A stretch of DNA of 44,163 nucleotides from Pseudomonadota bacterium (GTDB lineage: Bacteria > Pseudomonadota > Alphaproteobacteria > Caulobacterales > Caulobacteraceae), in NCBI GenBank assembly GCA_023433585.1, contig JAEZCL010000036.1, positions 1 through 44,163 of the forward strand. The letters run 5' to 3'. This document shows positions 7,757 to 15,303 of the stretch, piece after piece. Below the pieces are notes generated by a model that searched no databases, was not told where the DNA came from, and saw only the letters and a list, made by a program, of their open reading frames with translations. The position numbers and the translations under genes are program-made. Each line of letters begins with the position of its first letter. The stretch's first letter is position 1.

Positions 7757-8662
7757 GTGTCCCGTCTTTTCGACGCCTATGTCATCGCCAACTGGACCGC
7801 CGCCGAGGGCAGGAAACTGGGCGAACAGTCCCTGTGGATCGCCGTGGTCAAACGCGATGTGCGCATGCGCCTGAAGGGCGAGACGCACAACGTCGCCACC
7901 CGCGCCGAGGGCGAGGCCCTGCTGGCCGAGATCCTGGCGGACCTGAACCGGCGCGGCGACCGCGCCCTGGTCGGCTTCGACGTGCCGCTGGGCTTTCCGA
8001 CCGGCACGGCCGCGCGCCTGGGCCTGAAGGACGCCACGTGGTCCGGCCTGTGGGCGTTCCTGGCCGACAACGTGCGCGACAAGGCCGACAACACCAACAA
8101 CCGCTATCAGGTCGCCGCCAAGATGAACCGGTTGATGACCGATCAGGCCTGGCCGTTCTGGGGCGCCCCGGCCAGTCAGGCCCAGCGCTGGCTGACCACC
8201 ACCAAGCCCGAGGGCGGATCAGGCGACATTCCCGAGTTGCGCGCGACCGAGATCGCCGCGAAGGCCGGCAAGCTGCAGCCCAAGAGCGTCTGGCAGATGC
8301 ACGGCGCCGGCGCGGTGGGAGGCCACGCGCTGATCGGCATCCCGGCCGTGCGCCGCCTGCTGGAGCGGCTGGGGGCCGCCGGCGCCGTGTGGCCCTTCGG
8401 CACGGGCTGGCGCGCCCTGACGCCCGAAGACGTCGCGCCCCTGTCCGCTCTTGTGGTCGAGGTCTGGCCCGCCCTGTTCCAGGCCAGGCCCGAACCCGGT
8501 GAGTTCAAGACCCAGGCGCAGGTCCGCGTCGCCGCCGAAACCTTTGCCCGCATGGACGAGAAGGGCGAACTGGCCGCCGCCTTCGCCCCGCCCAAAGACA
8601 CGCCCGAAGCGCTCGTCCCTCAGGTCGAGAGCGAGGAAGGCTGGATCCTGGGCGCATCCTGA
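7757..8662 (+). CDS. Conserved protein, predicted RNase H-like fold (DUF429-like)
   Basis: A 301-residue protein of a family common in alphaproteobacteria and inconsistently named in annotations (sometimes as a cobalamin or molybdopterin biosynthesis protein). Seen features are an N-terminal strand with an acidic residue (LFDAYVIANWT), LVGFDVPLGFPTGTAARL, NNRYQVAAKMN, WPFWGAPASQ, SVWQMHGAGAVGGHALIGIP, VWPFGTGW and LVVEVWPALF. The spaced acidic residues on predicted strands resemble the RNase H-fold arrangement, but no function is established from the sequence. The start is GTG at 7757. It follows a 120-base gap containing a small palindrome. Confidence 0.65.
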   Translation: MSRLFDAYVIANWTAAEGRKLGEQSLWIAVVKRDVRMRLKGETHNVATRAEGEALLAEILADLNRRGDRALVGFDVPLGFPTGTAARLGLKDATWSGLWAFLADNVRDKADNTNNRYQVAAKMNRLMTDQAWPFWGAPASQAQRWLTTTKPEGGSGDIPELRATEIAAKAGKLQPKSVWQMHGAGAVGGHALIGIPAVRRLLERLGAAGAVWPFGTGWRALTPEDVAPLSALVVEVWPALFQARPEPGEFKTQAQVRVAAETFARMDEKGELAAAFAPPKDTPEALVPQVESEEGWILGAS

Positions 8663-8747
8663 ACCACGCCGCGTTGCTCCGCGCCCTCAACAATGATAGA
8701 GCCCGCCGCTTGATCGGCGCGCCTTCGCGTCACACATCTGTTCGGCC

Positions 8748-9140
8748 ATGCTCCAGACCATTCTCATCGTCGTCATGATCCTGATCGGCCTCGCCATGAC
8801 CGGCGTGGTCCTGCTGCAACGGTCCGAGGGCGGCGCCCTGGGCATGGGCGGCGGGGGCAACAGCTTCATGACCGCGCGGGGAGCGGGCAATCTTCTGACC
8901 ACCCTGACCTGGTGGCTGGGCGGAGCCTTCGCGGTGTGCGCCATCTCCCTGACCATCGTCGGCAACATGGAGCGCGGGTCGCGTTCGGTGCTGGACGCCG
9001 CCACGGTGGGCTCGATCGACCTGGACGCGCCCCAGACCACCGGAGCCGACGAGGCCCCGGCCGCGCCCGCAGCCTCGACCGGCCCCACCCTCGACGACCT
9101 GGAAGCCAGCCTCCCGGCTTCCCAGGCGCCGGCGGAATAA
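8748..9140 (+). CDS. secG: Preprotein translocase subunit SecG
   Basis: A 130-residue inner-membrane partner of SecYE in protein export. The N-terminal helix MLQTILIVVMILIGLAMTGV leads into the family signature VLLQRSEGGALGMGGG. A second membrane segment lies at about residues 49-70 (LTTLTWWLGGAFAVCAISL), followed by an Ala/Pro-rich cytoplasmic tail, as is usual in alphaproteobacterial SecG. It lies immediately upstream of pyrG, a conserved neighbour pair in this class. Confidence 0.93.
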   Translation: MLQTILIVVMILIGLAMTGVVLLQRSEGGALGMGGGGNSFMTARGAGNLLTTLTWWLGGAFAVCAISLTIVGNMERGSRSVLDAATVGSIDLDAPQTTGADEAPAAPAASTGPTLDDLEASLPASQAPAE

Positions 9141-9227
9141 GTGCCGAAGGCGGTTATCCACCGCCTCCGCCGACACCCTCAAAGTCTCCGCAGCAAGCCG
9201 CCCGAATCGGGGGTAAGGTGATTCCCC

Positions 9228-10877
9228 ATGCCTCGTTATGTGTTCATCACCGGCGGCGTGGTCTCCTCCTTGGGCAAGGGCCTCGCTTCCGCCGCGCTCG
9301 GCGCGCTGTTGCAGGCGCGCGGCTACAAGGTCCGCCTGCGTAAGCTGGACCCCTATCTCAACGTCGATCCGGGCACCATGAGCCCCTATCAGCACGGCGA
9401 AGTGTTCGTCACCGACGACGGCGCCGAGACCGACCTGGAGCTGGGGCATTATGAGCGGTTCACCGGCGTGTCGGCCGCGCGCTCCGACAACATCACCACC
9501 GGCCGCATCTACCAGACCATCCTGGAGAAGGAGCGCCGGGGCGACTACCTGGGCGCCACGGTCCAGGTGATTCCGCACGTCACCGACGAGATCAAGCAGT
9601 TCTGCCTGTCGCCGGCCCAGACCGATGACGGCGAGGACGTGGACTTCGTGCTGATCGAGATCGGCGGCACGGTGGGCGACATCGAAGGCCTGCCCTTCTT
9701 CGAGGCCATCCGCCAGCTGGGCCAGGAGCTGCCGCGCGGCAAGTCCTGTTTCGTGCATCTGACCCTGCTGCCCTTCATCAAGACCGCCGGCGAGATGAAG
9801 ACCAAACCGACCCAGCACTCGGTCAAGGAGCTGCGCTCCATCGGCATCCAGCCGGACATCCTCTTGTGTCGCTGCGAACAGCCCATCCCCGAGGACGAGA
9901 AGCGCAAGATCGGCCTGTTCTGCAACGTGCGGGAATCCGGCGTCATTCAGGCCATGGACTCCGCCGACATCTACGCCGTGCCCCTGGACTATCACCGTGA
10001 GGGGCTGGACACCGAAGTGCTGGCTCATTTCGGCGTCACCGACGCCCCCGCGCCGGACCTGACCCTCTGGGAAGAGATCGTGCGTCGCCGCACCAATCCG
10101 GACGGCGAGGTCACGGTGGCCGTGGTCGGCAAATACACGGTTCTGAAGGACGCCTACAAATCCCTGATCGAGGCCCTGCACCACGGCGGGGTGGCCAACA
10201 ACGTCAAGGTCAACATCGACTGGGTCGAGGCGGACACTTTCGAGGGCGACCGCGACGCCTGCGAGGCGCGGCTGCAGGGCGCCCACGCGGTGCTGGTGCC
10301 CGGCGGCTTCGGAGAGCGGGGCGCCGAGGGCAAGATTCAGGCGGTGCGCTTCGCCCGCGAGCGCAAGATCCCCTATTTCGGCATCTGTTTCGGCATGCAG
10401 ATGGCGGTGATCGAGACGGCGCGGAACCTGGCGGGGCTTGAGAAGGCGACCTCAACCGAATTCGGCCCGGCCGAGGAGCCCATCGTCGGGCTGATGACCG
10501 AATGGACCCAGGGCAACCAGCGCATCATGCGCGCCCAGGGCGGCGATCTGGGCGGCACCATGCGCCTGGGCGCCTATGACTCGGTCCTGATCGAGGGCTC
10601 CAAGATCGCGGAAATCTACGGCTCGACCGAGATCAGCGAACGCCACCGCCATCGCTACGAGGTCAATATCAACTACCGCGACGCCATCGAGGGCGCGGGC
10701 ATGACCATCACCGGCCTGTCGCCCGACGGCGTATTGCCCGAAACGGTGGAGCGTCCCGACCACCCCTGGTTCATCGGCGTTCAATATCACCCGGAACTGA
10801 AGAGCCGCCCCTTCGCCCCCCACCCGCTGTTCGCCGGTTTCATTGCGGCGGCGGTGGTGCAGAGCCGACTGGTGTGA
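9228..10877 (+). CDS. pyrG: CTP synthase
   Basis: Makes CTP from UTP, ATP and glutamine in the cytoplasm. The 549-residue protein has the synthetase domain first, with FITGGVVSSLGKGLASAALG as P-loop, DPYLNVDPGTMSPYQHGEVF and EIGGTVGDIEGLPFFEAIRQ. The class I glutamine amidotransferase domain follows, with oxyanion loop VLVPGGFGERG, nucleophile cysteine in YFGICFGMQ, and VQYHPELKSRP carrying the His-Glu pair. Full length for the family. The ATG at 9228 is in place for MPRYVFITGG. Its stop overlaps the GTG of a following GNAT gene. Confidence 0.97.
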   Translation: MPRYVFITGGVVSSLGKGLASAALGALLQARGYKVRLRKLDPYLNVDPGTMSPYQHGEVFVTDDGAETDLELGHYERFTGVSAARSDNITTGRIYQTILEKERRGDYLGATVQVIPHVTDEIKQFCLSPAQTDDGEDVDFVLIEIGGTVGDIEGLPFFEAIRQLGQELPRGKSCFVHLTLLPFIKTAGEMKTKPTQHSVKELRSIGIQPDILLCRCEQPIPEDEKRKIGLFCNVRESGVIQAMDSADIYAVPLDYHREGLDTEVLAHFGVTDAPAPDLTLWEEIVRRRTNPDGEVTVAVVGKYTVLKDAYKSLIEALHHGGVANNVKVNIDWVEADTFEGDRDACEARLQGAHAVLVPGGFGERGAEGKIQAVRFARERKIPYFGICFGMQMAVIETARNLAGLEKATSTEFGPAEEPIVGLMTEWTQGNQRIMRAQGGDLGGTMRLGAYDSVLIEGSKIAEIYGSTEISERHRHRYEVNINYRDAIEGAGMTITGLSPDGVLPETVERPDHPWFIGVQYHPELKSRPFAPHPLFAGFIAAAVVQSRLV

Positions 10878-11398
10878 CCGCGCCGGGCACGGTGCTGAAA
10901 ACGCCGCGCCTGACCCTGCGCCCCGCGCGATGGGATGACCTGGAGGCGCTTCACGCGGTGCTGGCCGACCCGCGCGCCACCCGCTGGTGGTCCACGCCCG
11001 CGCACGAGACGCTGGACCAGACCCGCGCCTGGCTGGAGGCCATGATCGCCTCGCCCCACGAACTGGCCGAGGATTTCGTCGTCGAGCTCGAGGGGCGCGT
11101 GGTCGGCAAGGCGGGTTTCTATCGCCTGCCCGAGATCGGCTTCATCCTGCACCCCGACGTCCACGGAAAGGGCCTGGGATACGAAGCCGCCCACGCCGTC
11201 ATCACCCATGTGTTCGCGGTGCGCGCGCTCGATAGGCTGACGGCCGATGCGGACCCGAGGAATTCGGCGTCCATCGCCGTGCTGACCCGCCTGGGCTTTC
11301 GCGAAACCGGCCGCGCCGAGCGAACGATGAAGGTGGGGAATGAATGGGTGGACAGCGTCCGGTTCGCTTTGAACCGCGCGGATTTCGCGAGTTTCTGA
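10874..11398 (+). CDS. GNAT-family N-acetyltransferase (RimJ/RimL type)
   Basis: A 174-residue acetyltransferase of the RimJ/RimL-like group. It opens with TPRLTLRPARWDDLEALHAV. The acetyl-CoA site is represented by IGFILHPDVHGKGLGYEAAHAV (Q/R-G-x-G-x-A variant KGLGYEA), followed by DADPRNSASIAVLTRLGFRETG, typical of the C-terminal half. The start is GTG at 10874, overlapping the pyrG stop by four bases (GTGA), which suggests co-translation. The acceptor is unknown. The gene ends just where base composition falls and the accessory patch begins. Confidence 0.88.
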   Translation: MTAPGTVLKTPRLTLRPARWDDLEALHAVLADPRATRWWSTPAHETLDQTRAWLEAMIASPHELAEDFVVELEGRVVGKAGFYRLPEIGFILHPDVHGKGLGYEAAHAVITHVFAVRALDRLTADADPRNSASIAVLTRLGFRETGRAERTMKVGNEWVDSVRFALNRADFASF

Positions 11399-11649
11399 TC
11401 TCCAACTGCAGCGCCTCGACCTATGGCCTGAACCGCCTGCCCGACGGCGTCAGCATCCCGCGCGGGAGGAGCTACCGCTTCACTGTCTCGGCCGGTTGCT
11501 GGGATGTCGACGCCGGAACCTGGGGCGTCGGGGAGGCCCGCCAGCGCATGACCGTCGCCCCGAACCAGGTGACGCGCTACAGGTCACCGGCGGGTGACGG
11601 GCTAAGCTCAATTCACAGTCACGCTTTTCCGCTCATTCGACGAAAGTAG
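11395..11649 (+). pseudogene. Probable 3' remnant of a secreted-protein gene
   Basis: This frame reads SNCSASTYGLNRLP, then SIPRGRSYRFTVSAGCWDVD and QRMTVAPNQVTRYR. By eye it resembles the last repeat of small Caulobacterales secreted proteins that have an Asn-Cys start, a wide loop, and a G-x-x-Y-x-F...GCWDVxA core. It lacks a start codon, a signal peptide and an upstream half of its own. The only in-frame ATG (11344) lies inside the GNAT gene. I therefore read it as a decayed fragment left behind the GNAT gene. A short functional ORF from 11344 to 11649 is the alternative. Confidence 0.4.
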
Positions 11650-11825
11650 GGTGCCAGTCCTGTCCAGCCTAGTACGGGCGCTTGAAGGTGGCGAGGAAGC
11701 AGTGGCCTGAACGGCTGTAACAGCCAAACCGATCTGTCTTCGGGGCAGAAGGACTTCCGCCTACCGGATGGACCAAGATGACATGCTGGCTTCTGAAAAT
11801 CTACGCCCTAGCGTAGCATGGGTCC

Positions 11826-12062
11826 ATGATGACCATCGTCACTTTGGTTGCGGGCGTGTGCAGCGTGGTTTTTATCGCTGGCCTTATGTTCTTCATCGTC
11901 ATGTCGGTAGCATCAGCGATCAGTTTGACGGTGAAGCGATGGTATGGTGGATCGGTCGTCGGGAGCGTGGTGGCTCTGCTGATGCTGATCTCGTTCATCA
12001 CCGTATTTTGCATCGAAGTGGGCGGAGCCATTTTCCACGGAACGAGTATTCTCTTGGCCTGA
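11826..12062 (+). CDS. Small hypothetical membrane protein (78 residues)
   Basis: No family recognised. The frame has two clear hydrophobic segments: residues about 3-30 (IVTLVAGVCSVVFIAGLMFF and onward) and about 44-67 (VVGSVVALLMLISFITVFCI). They are separated by a short basic loop with KRWYGG. Such a clean two-helix pattern is unlikely by chance, although I see no good ribosome-binding site before ATGATG. The region is distinctly less GC-rich than its surroundings, suggesting recent acquisition. A competing frame (11768-12121) has no protein-like character. Confidence 0.5.
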   Translation: MMTIVTLVAGVCSVVFIAGLMFFIVMSVASAISLTVKRWYGGSVVGSVVALLMLISFITVFCIEVGGAIFHGTSILLA

Positions 12063-12224
12063 GAAGCAACATTATGGAGCTAATGGGGGGCATCTGGCCC
12101 TTGCGTTTCCCCGCCCTCTGAGGCATAAGCCCGCCCTCACGCAGGCGGCCTGACCCGGCCGCCGCAATTGTTTTCGCGTTCGGCCGAACCGTCGGGCGCT
12201 CCGACCAGACTGGATAAGACGGAC

Positions 12225-12407
12225 ATGGCCGTTCCGAAGCGTAAAACCTCCCCGTCGCGTCGCAACATGCGCCGCGCCCACGACGCCCTGGGCGCCAACG
12301 CCTATGTCGAAGACAAGGACACCGGCGAACTGAAGCGTCCGCACCACATCGACCTGAAGACCGGCACCTATCGCGGCCGCCAGGTCCTGACGCCAAAGGA
12401 ATACTAG
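12225..12407 (+). CDS. rpmF: 50S ribosomal protein L32
   Basis: A 60-residue ribosomal protein beginning MAVPKRKTSPSRRNMRRAHD, diagnostic for L32, and ending RGRQVLTPKEY. The zinc cysteines found in some L32 proteins are absent, as in most alphaproteobacteria. The ATG at 12225 is fixed by the conserved N-terminus. A terminator follows 28 bases after the stop. Confidence 0.97.
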   Translation: MAVPKRKTSPSRRNMRRAHDALGANAYVEDKDTGELKRPHHIDLKTGTYRGRQVLTPKEY

Positions 12408-12435
12408 GTCTCCCTGCCGTTTGGCGAATTTTCAG

Positions 12436-12463
12436 CGGCGCGCGAGTCATCGCGCGCCGTTTT
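12436..12463 (+). terminator. Rho-independent terminator after rpmF
   Basis: The ten-base arms CGGCGCGCGA and TCGCGCGCCG are perfectly complementary around a GTCA loop and are followed by TTTTCG. It closes rpmF before the lipoprotein gene. Confidence 0.85.
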
Positions 12464-12502
12464 CGTGCGTTCATGGGTCTGACCTTCAATCGGGAGACGT
12501 CC

Positions 12503-13093
12503 ATGATTCGCCTGTCCACCGCCCTCGCCGCCGCCCTGGCGCTCGCCGCCTGCGGCCAGCCCTCTGAACCGGCGGACCCCGCGCCGCCGGCCGCCGAGAC
12601 GCCGGCTTCATCGGACGCCCTGACCGCCCAGGGGTGGGGCCCCTTGCGCATCGGCATGACCCGCGACGAGATCACCCAGGCCCTGGGTCCGGACGCCGAT
12701 CCCGAAGCCGTGGGCGGCCCCGACCCCGAAACCTGCGACCAGTACCGGCCCGAGCGCGCGCCCGAGGGCATGCTGCTGATGCTGGAGCAAGGCGTGCTGA
12801 CGCGCATCTCGCTGGTCCGGGACGCGACCCTGACCACGGATCGCGGCTTCGGCCTGGGCGCACCGGCCGCCGAGGTGAAGGCCGCCTATGGCGATACGGC
12901 CCAGGTCAGCCCGCACAAATACGCCGACGCCCCCGCGGAATACATCACGGTCTGGAGCGACGGCCCCTCCAGCGAGCCTTACCGCGAGGATCCGGCCGTG
13001 CGCGGCGTCGTCTATGAGATCGGGACGGACGGAAGCGTCAGCATGATCCACGCGGGCGGCCCTTCGATCCAGTATGTGGAAGGCTGTGCGTAA
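12503..13093 (+). CDS. Putative lipoprotein with a BamE/SmpA-like domain
   Basis: A 196-residue predicted lipoprotein. MIRLSTALAAALALAACG is a classic lipoprotein signal with the lipobox LAAC at residues 14-17, followed by a Pro/Ala-rich linker. GWGPLRIGMTRDEITQALG then matches the G-x-x-x-G-M-T-x-x-E-V opening of BamE/SmpA-like (beta-lactamase-inhibitor-like) folds, and a second similar motif, GFGLGAPAAEVKAAYG, follows. No enzymatic residues are visible. The ATG at 12503 has GGGAGACGT upstream. An earlier in-frame ATG at 12473 would spoil the signal peptide. Confidence 0.75.
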   Translation: MIRLSTALAAALALAACGQPSEPADPAPPAAETPASSDALTAQGWGPLRIGMTRDEITQALGPDADPEAVGGPDPETCDQYRPERAPEGMLLMLEQGVLTRISLVRDATLTTDRGFGLGAPAAEVKAAYGDTAQVSPHKYADAPAEYITVWSDGPSSEPYREDPAVRGVVYEIGTDGSVSMIHAGGPSIQYVEGCA

Positions 13094-13117
13094 CAGCCCC
13101 GACAGTTGGCGTTTCGC

Positions 13118-13155
13118 GGCGCGCGGGCTAAGGCTCGCGCGCCTCTTCATTTTCG
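13118..13155 (+). terminator. Possible terminator between the lipoprotein gene and eno
   Basis: GGCGCGCG and CGCGCGCC pair perfectly across a ten-base GGCTAAGGCT loop, and CTTCATTTTCG follows. The T tract is weak, so it may be only a stable hairpin. Confidence 0.4.
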
Positions 13156-13173
13156 TGCAGCAAGACGGAAGCC

Positions 13174-14451
13174 ATGACCGATATCGCCGACATCACAGCC
13201 CGCCAGATCCTGGACAGCCGGGGCAATCCGACGGTGGAGGTGGACGTGGTGCTGGAGGACGGCGCCTTCGGCCGCGCGGCCGTGCCCTCGGGCGCCTCCA
13301 CCGGCGCCCATGAGGCGGTGGAGAAGCGCGACGGCGACAAGGACGCCTGGGGCGGCAAGAGCGTGCAGAAGGCCGTGGACGCGGTCAACGGCGAGATCTT
13401 CGACGCCCTCAGCGGCATGGACGCCGAGGATCAGCGCCGCATCGACAACGTCCTGATCGAGCTGGACGGAACCCAGAACAAGGGCCGGCTGGGCGCCAAC
13501 GCCATCCTGGGCGTCAGCCTGGCGGCCGCCAAGGCCAGCGCGGTGTCGGCGGGCCTGCCGCTGTATCGCTATGTGGGCGGGGTTTCGGCCCGGATGCTGC
13601 CGACCCCGATGATGAACATCATCAACGGCGGCGCCCATGCGGACAATCCGATCGACATCCAGGAGTTCATGATCCTGCCCACGGGCGCGGAGAATTTCTC
13701 CGAAGCCCTGCGCATGGGCGCGGAGATCTTCCACAGCCTGAAGAAGGCGCTGAAGGACGCGGGCCACAACACCAATGTGGGCGACGAGGGCGGATTCGCG
13801 CCGAACCTGAAGTCGGCCGACGAGGCCCTGGCCTTCATCACCAAGGCGGGCGAAGCGGCCGGATACCTGGCGGGCGAGGACTTCCAACTGGGCCTGGACG
13901 TGGCCTCCACCGAGTTCTTCAAGGACGGGAAATACGTCCTGGCCGGCGAGGGCAAGACCCTGGATCAGGACGGCATGGTCGCCTATCTGGCCGACCTGTG
14001 CGAGCGCTTCCCCATCGTCTCCATCGAGGACGGCTGCGCCGAGGACGACTTCGACGGCTGGAAGCTGCTGACCGACCGTCTCGGCGACAAGATCCAGCTG
14101 GTGGGCGACGACCTGTTCGTGACCAATCCGGCGCGGCTGGCGGCGGGGATCGGCGAGGGCCTGGCCAACTCCATCCTCATCAAGGTCAACCAGATCGGCA
14201 CCCTGTCCGAGACCCTGGACGCGGTCGATATGGCCGACCGCGCGGGCTACACCGCCGTGATGAGCCACCGCTCGGGCGAGACCGAGGACTACACCATCGC
14301 CGACCTGGCCGTGGCCACCAACTGCGGTCAGATCAAGACCGGCTCCCTGGCCCGTTCGGACCGCACGGCGAAATACAACCAGCTTCTGCGGATTGAAGAG
14401 ATGCTGGGCGACCAGGCGCTCTACGCCGGCGACGGGATGGTCCTGAGCTGA
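13174..14451 (+). CDS. eno: Enolase
   Basis: Interconverts 2-phosphoglycerate and phosphoenolpyruvate, and is also a degradosome partner in many proteobacteria. The 425-residue protein has ARQILDSRGNPTVEVDV, VPSGASTGAHEAVE with the substrate-binding loop, NVGDEGGFAPNL, the Mg ligands in SIEDGCAEDD and VGDDLFVTNP, the catalytic lysine in ILIKVNQIGT, and the signature SHRSGETEDYTIADLAVA. Full length. The ATG at 13174 follows GACGGAAGCC. In the original arrangement it was convergent with hflX, with only a few bases between their stop codons before the IS inserted there. Confidence 0.97.
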   Translation: MTDIADITARQILDSRGNPTVEVDVVLEDGAFGRAAVPSGASTGAHEAVEKRDGDKDAWGGKSVQKAVDAVNGEIFDALSGMDAEDQRRIDNVLIELDGTQNKGRLGANAILGVSLAAAKASAVSAGLPLYRYVGGVSARMLPTPMMNIINGGAHADNPIDIQEFMILPTGAENFSEALRMGAEIFHSLKKALKDAGHNTNVGDEGGFAPNLKSADEALAFITKAGEAAGYLAGEDFQLGLDVASTEFFKDGKYVLAGEGKTLDQDGMVAYLADLCERFPIVSIEDGCAEDDFDGWKLLTDRLGDKIQLVGDDLFVTNPARLAAGIGEGLANSILIKVNQIGTLSETLDAVDMADRAGYTAVMSHRSGETEDYTIADLAVATNCGQIKTGSLARSDRTAKYNQLLRIEEMLGDQALYAGDGMVLS

Positions 14452-14467
14452 ACCCTCGGCGGGGCTA

Positions 14468-15300
14468 GGTTCTGAACCCATAAAGCTTGCAGCGACCCGA
14501 TCTCGCTGATTCAAGGATTCCGGAAGGAGCCTTGGCATGGCGCGATACGATCTGAGCGAGACGGAGTGGCGGCTGATCGAGCCGCTGCTGCCCAACAAGC
14601 CGCGCGGTGTGGCGCGGGTGGATGACCGGCGGGTGATCAACGGCATCTTCTATGTGCTGCGAACCGGGTCGCCCTGGCGCGACCTGCCCAGTCGTTACGG
14701 CCCGCACACGACGGTCTACAATCGCTTCAACCGCTGGGCCAAGGCGGGCGTCTGGGTGCGGGTGTTCGAGGCCTTGTCAGCCTCCTCGCCTGGCTCGATG
14801 CACTTGATCGACAGTTCCATCATCCGGGCCCACCAGCACGCCGCCGGTGGAAAAAAGGGGGCCCGGATCACGCCATCGGCCGTTCTCGTGGAGGACTGAG
14901 CACCAAGATCAACGCCCTGGTCGATCAGGACGGCCTGCCGCTGCGGATCGTTCTGTCGGCCGGTCAGGCCTCGGACAAGGCCGCCGTCGAAGCCCTGATC
15001 GATGGGCTCAAGCCCGCCCAGGCGCTCGTTGCGGATCGGGGCTATGACGCCCGCGCCGTCATTGATCTCGTCGCCTCTCGCGGCGGCCACGCCCACATCC
15101 CGACCCAGCGCGACCGCAAGGTGCAGCGCTCCGTCGATCCGGCGATCTACCGACAGCGCAACGTCGTCGAGCGATACTTCTGCAAGCTCAAACACTTCCG
15201 GCGCGTCGCCACCCGCTTCGACAAGCTGGCGCGTAACTTCCTCGCCGCCATCCTGCTCGCCTCAACCCGCCTCTGGCTCAGGGCTTATGAGTCCAGAACC
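14468..15300 (+). mobile_element. IS5-family (IS427-like) insertion sequence
   Basis: The element is 833 bases with imperfect terminal inverted repeats. The left end reads GGTTCTGAACCCATAAAGC and the reverse complement of the right end reads GGTTCTGGACTCATAAGC. It is flanked by a TA dinucleotide on both sides (14466-14467 and 15301-15302), the target duplication expected for this group. It carries one transposase gene split by a -1 frameshift site. All three DDE residues and both ends are present, so it looks intact. It sits between the convergent eno and hflX genes. Confidence 0.9.
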
Positions 15301-15303
15301 TAA
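14537..15303 (+). CDS. IS5-family transposase, made by -1 frameshift (OrfAB)
   Basis: The first frame (stop at 14899) begins MARYDLSETEWRLIEPLLPN and contains the first catalytic Asp in HLIDSSIIRAHQHA. At A6G (14851-14857) a shift of -1 leads into the second frame, PDHAIGRSRGGLSTKINAL, with the second Asp in ADRGYDARAV and the Glu in RNVVERYFCKLKHF. The fused product would be about 255 residues, the normal length for IS427-type transposases. Reading on without a shift gives only 120 residues lacking two DDE residues. The TAA stop lies on the target duplication plus flanking DNA, just outside the element. Confidence 0.88.
14851..14857 (+). other. Programmed -1 frameshift slippery site
   Basis: A AAA AAG in the incoming frame, immediately followed by a G run. 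This is the classic IS slippery heptamer. It joins the two transposase frames exactly where similarity changes frame. Confidence 0.8.

Noticed and set aside
8730..10286. Long open frame antisense to secG and pyrG
   Set aside because: It is the complement of two clear genes, and its translation is a His/Gly/Gln/Arg-rich string without any motif, typical of GC-rich shadow frames.
11640..11770. Possible signal-recognition-particle RNA or riboswitch (GAGGAAGCAG, GGCTGTAACAGCC)
   Set aside because: The conserved GGAAG tetraloop context of SRP RNA and the core of known riboswitches could not be matched; left unassigned.
11768..12121. 117-residue frame overlapping the small membrane protein
   Set aside because: Its translation lacks any protein-like pattern, whereas the other frame has two clean hydrophobic helices.
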